Of a DNA stretch of 53,104 nt, positions 10,201 through 18,203 are shown piece by piece. Source of the stretch: Zelonia costaricensis. Lineage: Eukaryota > Euglenozoa > Kinetoplastea > Trypanosomatida > Trypanosomatidae. The stretch covers positions 1 through 53,104 of the forward strand of contig JASAOO010003393.1 of NCBI GenBank assembly GCA_030849075.1, in the 5' to 3' direction. The first letter of the stretch is position 1; each line of letters opens with the position of its first letter. A program made the translations under genes and the position numbers. Below the pieces are notes generated by a model. It was not told where the DNA came from, ran no database searches, and was given only the letters and a program-made list of their open reading frames with translations.

Positions 10201-12184
10201 GCACCTCCTCAACGCCGAGTTCGGGTCGACGCTGCACCTCATCCAGCGGGTGCGGCCGCACATGTCCGCCAGTGAGGCGGCGGCCGTCACGCTCTTCAGC
10301 AAAAAGCTCTTTGACGGCGTCCGCGAGAGTGCATCGCTGCTGATCCAGCGCAACTGGCGTGGTCGCATGGCCAAGCGCGAGGCGGCGCGGCGGGGCGAGC
10401 AGCGGGTGCTGGACGACCGCAAGGTAGAGGAGATCCGCACGCGGCGCATGACGCCTGCCGTGAAGACGCGGTCGGCGCTGTCGGCGCTGCTGATCACGTT
10501 GCACAACCCGCGCTGCCCCGGCGTGCCGGCCATCGACGCCGACACCGCGCCGCTTGCCGAGGCACTGCGGCTGCAGGGGTACGCTGTCACGTTGCTCGAG
10601 GACCCGGACATGCCGACAATGCTGCGCGCGATCGCGCAAACGGACGCGGACAGGTCGAACTTCGTGTACATCAGCGGCTACGGCGGCGCCATGGGGCTGC
10701 GCCAGCCGCCCATCTTTGGCTTTGCCTCGCTCGGCGTGTACATTGCGGAGCAGGCTGCGCGGGCCACGCTGGAGGTCGAGGAGGCGGCGACGTTCCGGCA
10801 GCTAATGGCGCAGATGAAGACGGAGCAGGCGACGGTGCCTGTCAAGAAGCCGAAGAAGAACGCGAAGAAGCAGGCTGCCCCGCCGCGGCCGAAGAAGCAG
10901 ACGCCCGAGGAGGCGGAGCTGGAGCAGCGGCAGCGCGAGGCCGCCCTGCGCTCGAGCCGGTTGGAGCTAGAGCAGGAGGAGTCCTTCGCGCGCGACAGTC
11001 TCGTGCGTGAGTACGAATCGGTGAACCAAATGCTATCGCGCGAGATGCACCAGGTCGTTGTCGCTACACAGGAGTACACGGCCCGCTTCCGGACCAAGAA
11101 TCCAGAGGGCGACGCGCAGAACTTCGTCTACCCGTGCGAGTCGCGGTTCATCGAGCCGTACGCGTCGATGGTGGTGGACGTCGAAGACCTCATCCGGTCC
11201 GCCCTGCACCGCCAAGCCCCGCCACCTGGCCTGCAGACCGTCGTCGCCATCGACCTGCAGCCAGTGACGCCGTACTCGTGCGGCGTGGCGTGTCTCGCGA
11301 GCAGCACCGGCAACACCTTCCGCGTTCCGTACAAGCCGCACCAGCGCGAGCTTCTGTCGCTGATCCTCGCCAAGGCGTTCAACGGGCAGCTTCCAAAGGT
11401 GTCGGCTACTTCCAAGTACGCCGTCCTCTCCGGCGGCATTGAGACGGCGGCGAACCAGCGGGACTGGAAGTCGTTTGCGACGTACGTTGTGGCCAAGATG
11501 CAGCGCTACTGCACCCCCGAGCGCTTCCGCTTGCTGCGCGGTGAGCTTGACCGACACGTTCCGTTTGTTGCCGAGCTGGTGCCCGTCCGCGACATCATTA
11601 TGGACACCGAGGCACGCGATCGCCGCCGCCGCGAGCGCGACAACCAGAAGCTCAAGGCAGTGGTGACGTTCGGGGTGGGTAGCTCAAAGGTGCAGAGCGA
11701 CATGTTTGCCCTTTTTCGTGACTTCCTGGAAAACGTCACTGTCGCCGAGCTGGCCTTCACTAACGCAATTCGAATCCTCTTCACGCACCACAACAAGGGC
11801 ATTGACGGCATCGAGGTCGCGGACGTTGTGGCCACGCTGGAGAAGTGCCGCCCCAACGGCTGCGGCGTGACACTCGACGTTCAGGTGACCGCCGCGGGGG
11901 CCGAGGTGTGCTTCACCGTGACCGAGACGAGCGACCGGCTGTCGCTCACGCAGTGGCTAACGGTGCTGTCGGTACGCAGCCTCGTGTGGCAGTTTCCGCA
12001 ACGACCGGTTGTGGGGCTGGCGCGACTCGAGGTGGACTACATCGAGTACCTCTACGACGCCAAGATTGCGTGCTCGCTTCGGCGGTACCGGCAGCTTTGC
12101 AAGCAGTTTGATGCCTTCCCAGTGCCGCAGCCCTACGTCCGCTTCGTACGATCGCGCATGATGAAGTCACCTCAGGACAAGTAA
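7250..12184 (+). CDS. LamG-LamG-IQ-caspase-like protein, probable pseudo-peptidase
   Basis: A 1644-aa protein without signal peptide or obvious TM segment. Domains by eye: an N-terminal unknown region (1-310); two concanavalin A-like/LamG modules (about 313-505 and 540-750, with LTDGARFHHLMLRV and LMDGAWHKLVWRC as matching strands); an unknown region (790-1020); an IQ motif near 1029-1048 (LIQRNWRGRMAKREAARR), a possible calmodulin site; then a C14 caspase-like fold from about 1077 to 1400. In the caspase-like part the usual SGHG becomes VYISGYGG, so the catalytic His position is Tyr1144. The later strand that normally carries the Cys reads VVAIDLQPVTP, with no Cys. A Lys-rich coiled insert (about 1197-1260) separates the two halves. 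I infer an inactive caspase-like scaffold; the C-terminal 240 residues are unassigned. The pyrimidine tract just upstream supports the start. Confidence 0.8.
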   Translation: MVLLFSLEKPPAAAAGAKPDIKPDTKSHGNYAWSTFEDRVAVIHDDAKGAPPPSEEEIESQLRMVQYPIAPRFFATPFDGVIDGSEEQDSTVLQCVFEDIMQCVQRRENITVVHRGANAESHLESMLIAFLQAVRASAEYGMQVVADEIAKEKQMQRLLQMNVNPADAEAADGRGARAQERESSRRGEDGVQLSKELRRKIGKLREEYHYVHPADRRAAAASRYGLISAAHDDLLKPPRNDAASLTPQAFLQFPPSSRTARSSASASPLAVKNTRSHTVLYSQMRRRNTMMLLAELRPEDGDGDCTPIPGNGWGDKVTVFTFDGVASVMALPGVPNFDELVREFALDFWVRTDLKPADGKRVLVQIMEGQREDVGQLFQLSLNWYEDMPDSIRVVIRDSANRVLEATASVTQTGLTDGARFHHLMLRVHSLEEGQLSCEVDGRSIDVQLLQQEHPVAFNPWPHRLFVGGYLDEVNSPVLVFRGVIAELRFWAGVYPSRPVVRWPLFAVESGTLQEVTRTIPADHHETLLNLRAAEEPAPRSAPSFDGSLVMNVGTLPLLGQLMHNWRIEVCFRTDVSTRMMSLLGVTGSTFKMQEFGIVLNAEPVISKERLRYHELHTTFYIVDAFGTCCSALLRGTERQNLMDGAWHKLVWRCIDSEANKFTVKVDDVLQDLLFVSREGPTRFVNFDEWVAVGGHNVRNWKTQRLFTGQIGRFYLTLRGTPYVTLEMDEGPGAYVLQDRSLHNNHGLLIDSATNAVRRNDIVWTPGPAEKASDADHAARPDMHIFKNNDVSVSAVVFTCAFGERGVARETVYDVLGGAYHEVAATSQVLAHRSDAQWKSWYDLPDACYHALDSVTRLEESINTVLSADAPRGHLLVTVRIGDCLASVLHMREPELPADATYDCNMLKWHYPYMVEGTQGRRELMLNRMIEGAESVLLNDTLKPFVTAKLGPLNAANKAVVSDDIIRGLQNSGRPWYLPVVLHSHLLNAEFGSTLHLIQRVRPHMSASEAAAVTLFSKKLFDGVRESASLLIQRNWRGRMAKREAARRGEQRVLDDRKVEEIRTRRMTPAVKTRSALSALLITLHNPRCPGVPAIDADTAPLAEALRLQGYAVTLLEDPDMPTMLRAIAQTDADRSNFVYISGYGGAMGLRQPPIFGFASLGVYIAEQAARATLEVEEAATFRQLMAQMKTEQATVPVKKPKKNAKKQAAPPRPKKQTPEEAELEQRQREAALRSSRLELEQEESFARDSLVREYESVNQMLSREMHQVVVATQEYTARFRTKNPEGDAQNFVYPCESRFIEPYASMVVDVEDLIRSALHRQAPPPGLQTVVAIDLQPVTPYSCGVACLASSTGNTFRVPYKPHQRELLSLILAKAFNGQLPKVSATSKYAVLSGGIETAANQRDWKSFATYVVAKMQRYCTPERFRLLRGELDRHVPFVAELVPVRDIIMDTEARDRRRRERDNQKLKAVVTFGVGSSKVQSDMFALFRDFLENVTVAELAFTNAIRILFTHHNKGIDGIEVADVVATLEKCRPNGCGVTLDVQVTAAGAEVCFTVTETSDRLSLTQWLTVLSVRSLVWQFPQRPVVGLARLEVDYIEYLYDAKIACSLRRYRQLCKQFDAFPVPQPYVRFVRSRMMKSPQDK

Positions 12185-13068
12185 CTGTGTGTGTGTATGT
12201 GTTGGTGTGTGTGCCTGCGGATGTGTGTACGAAACGTGACGTCGTCGTTTTTGCGCCTGCTCCGCACCATGGCAGTGAGGGAGGTGCCACATGTAAAGTG
12301 TTTGTTGTGATTACCAACGTCTTCCCCCCCCCCCAGTTGTACTGGTCCCTTCCGGGCCGCGTGCGCGTCGCCCCATCCGGCGGCGATAGTGCGCCCCTCC
12401 ACCTGCACGAGTCTTCCATGTACATTTTGCGCTGAGGCATGCTTTTGTTTTTCTTTTTTGCTTCTGACTCTCGCGCTTTTCCATTGTGGAAGGCACGGGG
12501 CACGTGGCATCTCTCTGATTTGATGTCCTCCCCCCCCCCCCTCGCAGCTGAGCGGCCCGGAGAAACAAAATGTGCACGAGAAAAGAACCCAGAACGCCTT
12601 TTTGTGGCTCTGACGGTCTCTGCGTCACACTGACCCGGCATTGTTGGGCCACGATATGGCGCTGTGCGGAAAGAGGCAAGCGGCGCGGCAAAGTCGCCTG
12701 CGGTCAAAGCTGAGCGACCTGCTCTCGGCCACATCTGAGAGACAGAAAGGCCCACGTCCCGAAGAACGGAAACGGCGTGGGCAGGAGGGAGCTCACGCAA
12801 ACACGGCCCCTCGCAAACTCTCTGCTGAGCGCGTTGAACTCACCCTTCGTCCTCAAGCTGCAGCAGAGCCAAGATGAAAACTGAATGGTGCGCTTGCATC
12901 CCACTCTGCTTTGCTTTCTATCCTCTCCTCTTGCTTTTACCGACACTGATTGGGCGCTCGCGCTCCGCGACTGACAACTGCGCGCACACGGCCCGTCTCC
13001 ACTACTCAGTACCTGCTTGGTGCTGCTCTTCTCTTTGCACTCGAGCACGTGCTGACCACGACCTCGCC
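12185..13068. other. Intergenic spacer with GT repeat and C runs
   Basis: No gene seen. A GT-rich repeat starts right after the stop codon (12185-12214). C runs lie at 12324-12334, followed directly by AG, and at 12530-12541. The region 12900-13060 is C/T-rich and likely 5' UTR of the next gene. Confidence 0.5.
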
Positions 13069-13434
13069 ATGAAGCTCGTCCGTCGCGCTCGCAAGAGCAT
13101 TCGCGAGCGGCGGATGAAGGCGTGCATCAATGACCTCAACTCGAACCTGTCCAAGGTGGAGCTGCGTGTTTTTCGGGAGCAGAAGAAGGAGCGGGCTTCG
13201 AAGCGCAAGGCGCACGGAGCGGGCGACCTTGTGCCGAAGGAGGTGCTGAACGGGCGCATGAATCCGGAGCTGTACGCGGTGGAGTGCCGCCTCCACGAAG
13301 AGGCCGGCCTGCCGAAGCCGCTGCCGTACCAGGGATACAAGGAGGACCTGATTCGTAGCCGTGCCACAACGCATTGTGTCGGTTTTGTCGGCTTCCGGAC
13401 AATCCTTCAGGCGATCCGTGCTCGCAACAAGTGA
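13069..13434 (+). CDS. Small basic protein, unknown
   Basis: A 121-aa protein with a strongly basic first half (MKLVRRARKSIRERRMK, then QKKERASKRK) and a second half of mixed character (NPELYAVECRLHEEAGLPKP, then THCVGFVGFRTILQAIRARNK). I do not recognise the family. The high charge, small size and lack of a TM segment would suit a mitochondrial ribosomal or other RNA-binding protein, but no motif proves this. The ORF is open upstream to 12874; I chose 13069 because the upstream translation is Ser/Cys/Leu-rich UTR-like sequence and the composition changes sharply at this Met. Confidence 0.7.
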   Translation: MKLVRRARKSIRERRMKACINDLNSNLSKVELRVFREQKKERASKRKAHGAGDLVPKEVLNGRMNPELYAVECRLHEEAGLPKPLPYQGYKEDLIRSRATTHCVGFVGFRTILQAIRARNK

Positions 13435-14282
13435 CGAGCGAGCGAGCCCAAGCGTGCCGGCGCATGCGTAGCGCCGCTGCTGCAACGCGATCTTCTCGAC
13501 GCCCATTTGTCTGCTGGCGGGGGAGGGGGCCCTGGGCAGATTGCAGGCGCATCGCGGCGCCCTGACACCCCGGGACAGGCCTGGGGACGCACCGTGCGTT
13601 GTGCGATTCTTGACGTTTAACACGGTCTACTCCGTAAAGCAAATAAAGAGAGTCGTAGGCGGAAGTGCGAAGTGCACGGTTGTACCAAGGCGCCCACGCC
13701 GGCCCTGTCAAAGTACGGCGGCCACGGCGCGGCTGCGCGGCCTTGTTTTTCGCGTTCTCTAGGACAGAGGAGGCGCTAAAAGAATGGGTGGGGCGCGCTC
13801 TGGTGCGCTATCCTGCAGTGCCACCGGTCACGTGCCGGGGATGCGGTTTTTGGCGGCGCGCTGGCTCACCACCGCTCCCCTTCCTCCCACTCCCCAGTAC
13901 CGCGCCGCGACAGATCTCAGTGCGTTCAACGATGACATGCTTGCCTCCTCTGCTCCCACCTCCTCTCCACTGACGACGGCGCGCGCACTGGGCCACACGT
14001 CGTTGGTCCGTGTCTGCAGCCTTTTCTTTTCTTGCTTGATCATCACACACACACACAACCCTGCCGCCGCGGCTGCGTATTTTCGGCTTGCCTCGCTTCC
14101 CTCTGCTCGACCCGCGACGTCCAGTACGTTTTCTCCTGTCCACGGTTGACCGCCGTGTGCTTGGCTCTCTTGCCTTACGCTCCGACAGCCCTCGCGCTCT
14201 GCACTTATCTTTGACATCGCGCGCTCGTCAGGTCAAGACCCACACCCTCAGCTCAACTCGCTCCTTTTTCCCGCTCGCAACG
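13435..14282. other. Intergenic spacer
   Basis: No gene seen. A short CA repeat lies near 14044-14058, and 14080-14280 is pyrimidine-rich ahead of the cytochrome b5 gene. Confidence 0.5.
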
Positions 14283-14642
14283 ATGGCCACCAAGTACTTC
14301 CGCCTGGTCGACATTGAGAAGCACAACAAGGTCGACGACCTCTGGTTCATTGTGGACCGCCGCGTCTACAATGTCACGCCGTTTGCCGAGGAGCACCCGG
14401 GCGGTCCGGGCATCCTGTTGACCGTCGCTGGTGGCGATGCGTCCAACGGGTTCAAGTCCATCGGTCACTCCGACTCCGCGAAGGAGGAGCTGGAGAAGCA
14501 CTACATCGGCGACGTGCACCCCGACGATGCGGCGCAGCTGAAGGAGTCCTTCCAGGGAACGCAGAGCAACGTCATGGGTATCGCCGCCGTGTTTGTCCTG
14601 CTCGGCGTCTGCTTTATCTGCATCGTCCGCTCGCTGATGTAA
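14283..14642 (+). CDS. Cytochrome b5, tail-anchored, copy 1
   Basis: A 119-aa protein with a complete cytochrome b5 haem-binding domain (about 5-80) and a C-terminal TM helix. The haem motif EEHPGGPGILL gives the first axial ligand, His38; the second is His62 in SIGHSDSAKEELEKHYIG. The 24-residue spacing matches the family. The last 25 residues (VMGIAAVFVLLGVCFICIV, then RSLM) form a single hydrophobic anchor with a short tail, typical of tail-anchored ER or outer-mitochondrial forms. Such proteins pass electrons to fatty acid desaturases and other membrane oxidases. A second copy follows about 1.5 kb downstream. The ATG at 14283 was chosen over upstream in-frame sequence because the fold begins immediately after it. 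Confidence 0.95.
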   Translation: MATKYFRLVDIEKHNKVDDLWFIVDRRVYNVTPFAEEHPGGPGILLTVAGGDASNGFKSIGHSDSAKEELEKHYIGDVHPDDAAQLKESFQGTQSNVMGIAAVFVLLGVCFICIVRSLM

Positions 14643-15185
14643 GCACCGGAGACGACCACGGCTAACGCTGAACGCGTGACCTGCTCAGCGGAACGGAGTG
14701 TGAGAGGCATACACGCGGGACGACGGCGATGTTCGCCATCGTGCTCGAATCTCTCGCAGCCCGGCTGCTTTCCTCCGTTCCCCCACTCAGCGGGTGTGCG
14801 GCAAGGTCGTGCTCTGCCTGTATTCTAGCTGTTTTGAGCTGTCTTCTACTTCCTCTTCAGCGTACGGCAATGCGCAGCATCGCTCTTCCGGTCCTCTCTG
14901 TTTCTGTCGTGTCCTCAACCCGTGGTGCTTTCGCGCTCCCCACGTGGACAGCGCGGGGCCGGAGGCCTAACCGGCGCTGGCTGCCTTGACTCCTTTTTTT
15001 CCACTTTCTCCCCTCTTAGACCTTTTGCTATGCTGCCATTCACACACACATACACCAGCGCACGCGCGAGAGCGAATTCTGAGTGCGTTGTGGCAAGAAC
15101 CATCGGCGCGTACGCTATTGCCACGCGTGTAGGCGATGCACGGGGGCCAATGCGGTGCGTGCTGCGTGGGAGAGGGGCTCATCAA

Positions 15186-15211
15186 AAAGAAAAAAAAACA
15201 AAAAAGCAGAA
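15186..15211. repeat. A-rich tract in a spacer
   Basis: Runs of A broken by single G or C bases. It could be the tail of a degenerate retroposon such as a SIDER, or a simple low-complexity UTR patch. I could not recognise a retroposon body next to it. Confidence 0.3.
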
Positions 15212-15500
15212 TCCATCAAAGCAAAGTGCGCTGGGTGTACTTTCAAACGGCGACTCAGTGCCGTGCGGGGTTTGTCTCGGTGCAAACACAGAAGAACTTA
15301 CTTTCTTTCTCCTACTGACTGAAATCGTGATGAATCCTTAAAAGGGAAACGAGAGAAGTGTGTCAGCACAGGCAGCAGCCGAGGGGCAGCAAGCCCACGA
15401 CGTTGCCGACGTTGCCGGAAGAGGGGCAGGGGCGGACAAGTGGCTCGTGCTTCCGTGGCACTCGCTTTTGCGCCGCTGCACTTTTTTGTTTTTGAAAAAG

Positions 15501-15513
15501 CCCCCCCCCCCCC
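15501..15513 (+). repeat. Poly-C run (C13)
   Basis: Thirteen consecutive C bases directly after a T/A-rich patch, between the cytochrome b5 genes. It is one of many long C runs on this strand. Confidence 0.9.
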
Positions 15514-16133
15514 TCTCCAACGGGGGTTTCAGTCGTTACGTGCTCCTTTGCACCGTGCCTGGTACGTTCTGTGCCCTCTTGGGGTGTGGCGTCGCTGAGA
15601 GAACGTCTTTTGTGCCAAGTTCGGATGCTTCGAATGCTCCTCACATGGCGCCATCAAGGCGCTGGTCTCGTCTTGCCGAGGCGCCCGGCATGCTGCAGCG
15701 CAGCGCGGCCCACCTGCTCACACATTTCCTCCCTTTCTCTCGCCTCCTCCTTTCGTTTCCGCCTTTGCGGCGCGCACATTGGCTGGGCTGCTTACCACTG
15801 GTGCTGCCCACCGCACGTGGCGGCCCTCTGCCATCGCCACGTGTGGCTGCCGCATACCCCCGGCGCTTCTCGTTCGCTGGCACGTTTCTCGGATCGCCTC
15901 GAGAGTTCCACGATCTGTCTCTCATCAACCACGTGCGCCGCTAGTGCATTGTCTCGTCTTCGGCTCCGGCCACATCTCCTCCAACCCTCGCCTTCCCACA
16001 TTCTGCGCTTCGCTTTCCGCCACCGCTGCCCTTCAAGTCACGCGAAGACGTCGCCGCCTTGCTTTTTGTCATTCGTTAACACAACCCTGTCAACACCGTC
16101 TCACGCTTCGCATTTTGAACTCACCGATCCACG

Positions 16134-16490
16134 ATGGCCGAGCCCAACTACATTCGGCTGAGCGAGGTGGAGCAGCACGTGACAGAGGCTGACCTGTGGT
16201 TCATCAAAGACGGCAAGGTGTACGACATCACGAAGTTCACTGACCAGCACCCAGGCGGCGTTGACACACTGCTCGGCGTGGCGGGCAAGGATGGCACGAG
16301 CGAGTTCAACGCTGTCGGCCACTCGGACAGCGCCGTGGAGGACCTTGCCCGGTACTACATTGGCGAAATCCACCCCGAGGACGCGGCAAAGGTGCCAGCA
16401 GCCTCGATCCAGGCAGCAAACAACTACTTTGGCATCGCCGTTGTCCTCCTCCTCGTCGCGGTGTGCTCGTTCTTCATCTTCCGCCCGTGA
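16134..16490 (+). CDS. Cytochrome b5, tail-anchored, copy 2
   Basis: A 118-aa protein and a clear paralogue of the gene at 14283. Haem ligands are His39 (TDQHPGGVDTLL) and His63 (AVGHSDSAVEDLARYYIGEI). The C-terminal anchor is hydrophobic (FGIAVVLLLVAVCSFFIFRP). The two copies share the start of the fold (an LxEVE/VDIE-type helix and LWFI) but differ at many positions, so the duplication is not recent. The tails differ (VRSLM here replaced by FRP), which could change which membrane each protein enters. The role is the same as for copy 1: membrane-bound electron transfer. Confidence 0.95.
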   Translation: MAEPNYIRLSEVEQHVTEADLWFIKDGKVYDITKFTDQHPGGVDTLLGVAGKDGTSEFNAVGHSDSAVEDLARYYIGEIHPEDAAKVPAASIQAANNYFGIAVVLLLVAVCSFFIFRP

Positions 16491-17420
16491 GGGCTAGAGC
16501 AATGGGTCGACGGACAGTCTGGCAGGGATGTGCGGTAGGTGGGGCGGCTTAAATGATGGGGCGGGGATGCATTGCAGAAGCCCTGCTGCGTGCCTTCCTG
16601 CGACTGTACATATCTTCCCTCTTGTTTTTTTTTGCTCGCAGAGGTTTGCTTGATCTGCTTCCGACTTCGCTTTGGAGGAGGCAAAAAAAAAAAAGAGGTT
16701 TCGCGACCGCTGCTCTGCGGGCTGTTGAGCCATTTACGGGACCATCACCAGTCCTTCGTCTCATCCCACGAACTCGCTTCTACTCGTACGGCGCACGTTC
16801 GCCTCACAGAGCGAGGCGGGGTTCAAAAAGAAAAAAAAAAGGCCAACGAAGACTTGCAGCAGCGTGCAACTTCAGAGCACGAAAAAGGGGAATGAAGATG
16901 AAGGTCAGATGACAAAAAGAGGTGTGGTAGCTTAAAGAAGGAGATGACACTGTTGGCCTCTTCCTGGGTTGACTCGAGTCGGTCACGAGAAAAAGGAACG
17001 AGGTGAAGACATCAAGCGTTCGTGCAGGCGGCTCCGAGCCCTCTCTTCAACGCTCGCGGCGTCGCCGGGATGCGAGTCCTGTGCAATGGTTTCGTAATGG
17101 ATGGGCCTCTGTCGTCCGATTGTCTACATCTGTGCGCGTGTGTCTCTCCAAGTAAACTTAGCTCTTTCCATCGCCTTGCTTCGCCAAGCCCGCTCCGCCG
17201 CTGTGCCCTGCAGCGTTGCCCTGTAACGGAAGGCGGTGCTCAGTGCCTGTGCGCGCAAGTGCGCTGCAACAAAGCGGAAAGGCGGCCACGTGGGCTGCGG
17301 CGGCTCACTGGTGCCAGTAATTTGCCCTGCTGGGGCAGAGCAAACAAAAAAAAAGGGCCGCACGAAGCTGGTCAGGGCATTCGTGGGTCCGAATAGGTCA
17401 GTTTGAGCTCGCGCCGCACG

Positions 17421-17456
17421 CCTCCCCCTCCCCCTCCCCGTGGGTGGGGGTGGGGG
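17421..17456. repeat. Adjacent C-tract and G-tract
   Basis: Three (C4-5)T units are followed within a few bases by GGG-T-GGGGG-T-GGGGG. Each strand has a G-rich half and a C-rich half, so the block could fold as an imperfect hairpin or as a G-quadruplex/i-motif. The T interruptions face T, so the hairpin is not perfect. Confidence 0.7.
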
Positions 17457-17937
17457 TACGTGGTGCAGGGCATCGTACATAAGGGTCCCCACGCAGGACC
17501 ACGCTTCCGTCCGCTGTCCTGCTTTCCCTGAGCTTTCCTCCGCTTTTTATGGCTTTCCACTTTCCTCGAATTCTGTCCCGCACTTCTCTGTGACCCTTTG
17601 ACCTGGAACACTGGGCTCTACTTGCGCGTTGCTCACCTACAGGATTGCAACCACAGCAACGCGTGTGCGTGTGTGTCCGCTTCAACCTCCGCAAGGTAGT
17701 TTAGCGCTGCACCCTGGGGAGGCTTCGACACGTCGCTGTGTGTGTGTTGTGGGGCGCCCATCCCCCCACCCTTTCCCGTGCCTAGACGCGTTTGAGTGAC
17801 CTCCTCGTCTTATCGGCCAGCTTCCGCTACAGCTTTCCTGTTCGTCGTGTTCCACGCGCGCCGGTGCACTTGAAGCAGATGCGAACGCCACCCACACAAC
17901 TGTGTAGTCATCACCACCAACGTTACCAGCTAACGTC

Positions 17938-17975
17938 CCTTTTTTTTTCTGCTCCTTGCTTTTATCTCTTTGCAG
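17938..17975 (+). promoter_or_regulatory. Candidate trans-splice acceptor for JBP1
   Basis: An uninterrupted pyrimidine tract including T11, then TTTATCTCTTTGCAG with AG at 17974-17975, about 230 bases before the JBP1 ATG. This is the clearest spliced-leader acceptor pattern in the window. Confidence 0.55.
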
Positions 17976-18203
17976 AACGTGCCGAAAAAAACAACGCAGA
18001 CACAAACGTACACAAACTTGAAAAGCGTAACTCTGGATTCTCCCTTCCGCCTTCCGTTTTGCCGGGGGAGCTGCGAGCACTGCTAACCCCCGACTCATCT
18101 CACATCGGCACCGGGACGACAGCGCGCTCGCGTAGGCGCCAACGCCGGTTGTGAGCCCCCTCCCCCCCCTCACCCCCCCCCTGCACATCGTCAGTCCCTC
18201 GCC

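Larger units (their letters stand above)
14643..16133. other. Long spacer between the two cytochrome b5 genes
   Basis: No convincing gene in about 1.5 kb. It holds an A-rich patch at 15186-15211, a C13 run at 15501-15513 and a C/T-rich stretch from about 15700 to 16120. Open frames here are low-complexity. I saw no remnant of a third cytochrome b5. Confidence 0.5.
16491..18203. other. Longest spacer, upstream of JBP1
   Basis: No convincing gene in 1.7 kb. It contains an A12 run at 16683-16694, an A-rich patch at 16825-16840, an A run at 17346-17354, a C-tract/G-tract block at 17421-17456 and a strong splice-acceptor-like tract at 17938-17975. The last bases before the JBP1 ATG are C-rich (about 18158-18182). 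Much of it is probably the 3' UTR of cytochrome b5 copy 2. Confidence 0.5.

Noticed and set aside
11279..11293. Cys1344 or Cys1348 as the caspase nucleophile
   Set aside because: Both fall on the strand after the one that carries the catalytic Cys in caspases, and no His is available at the SGxG motif.
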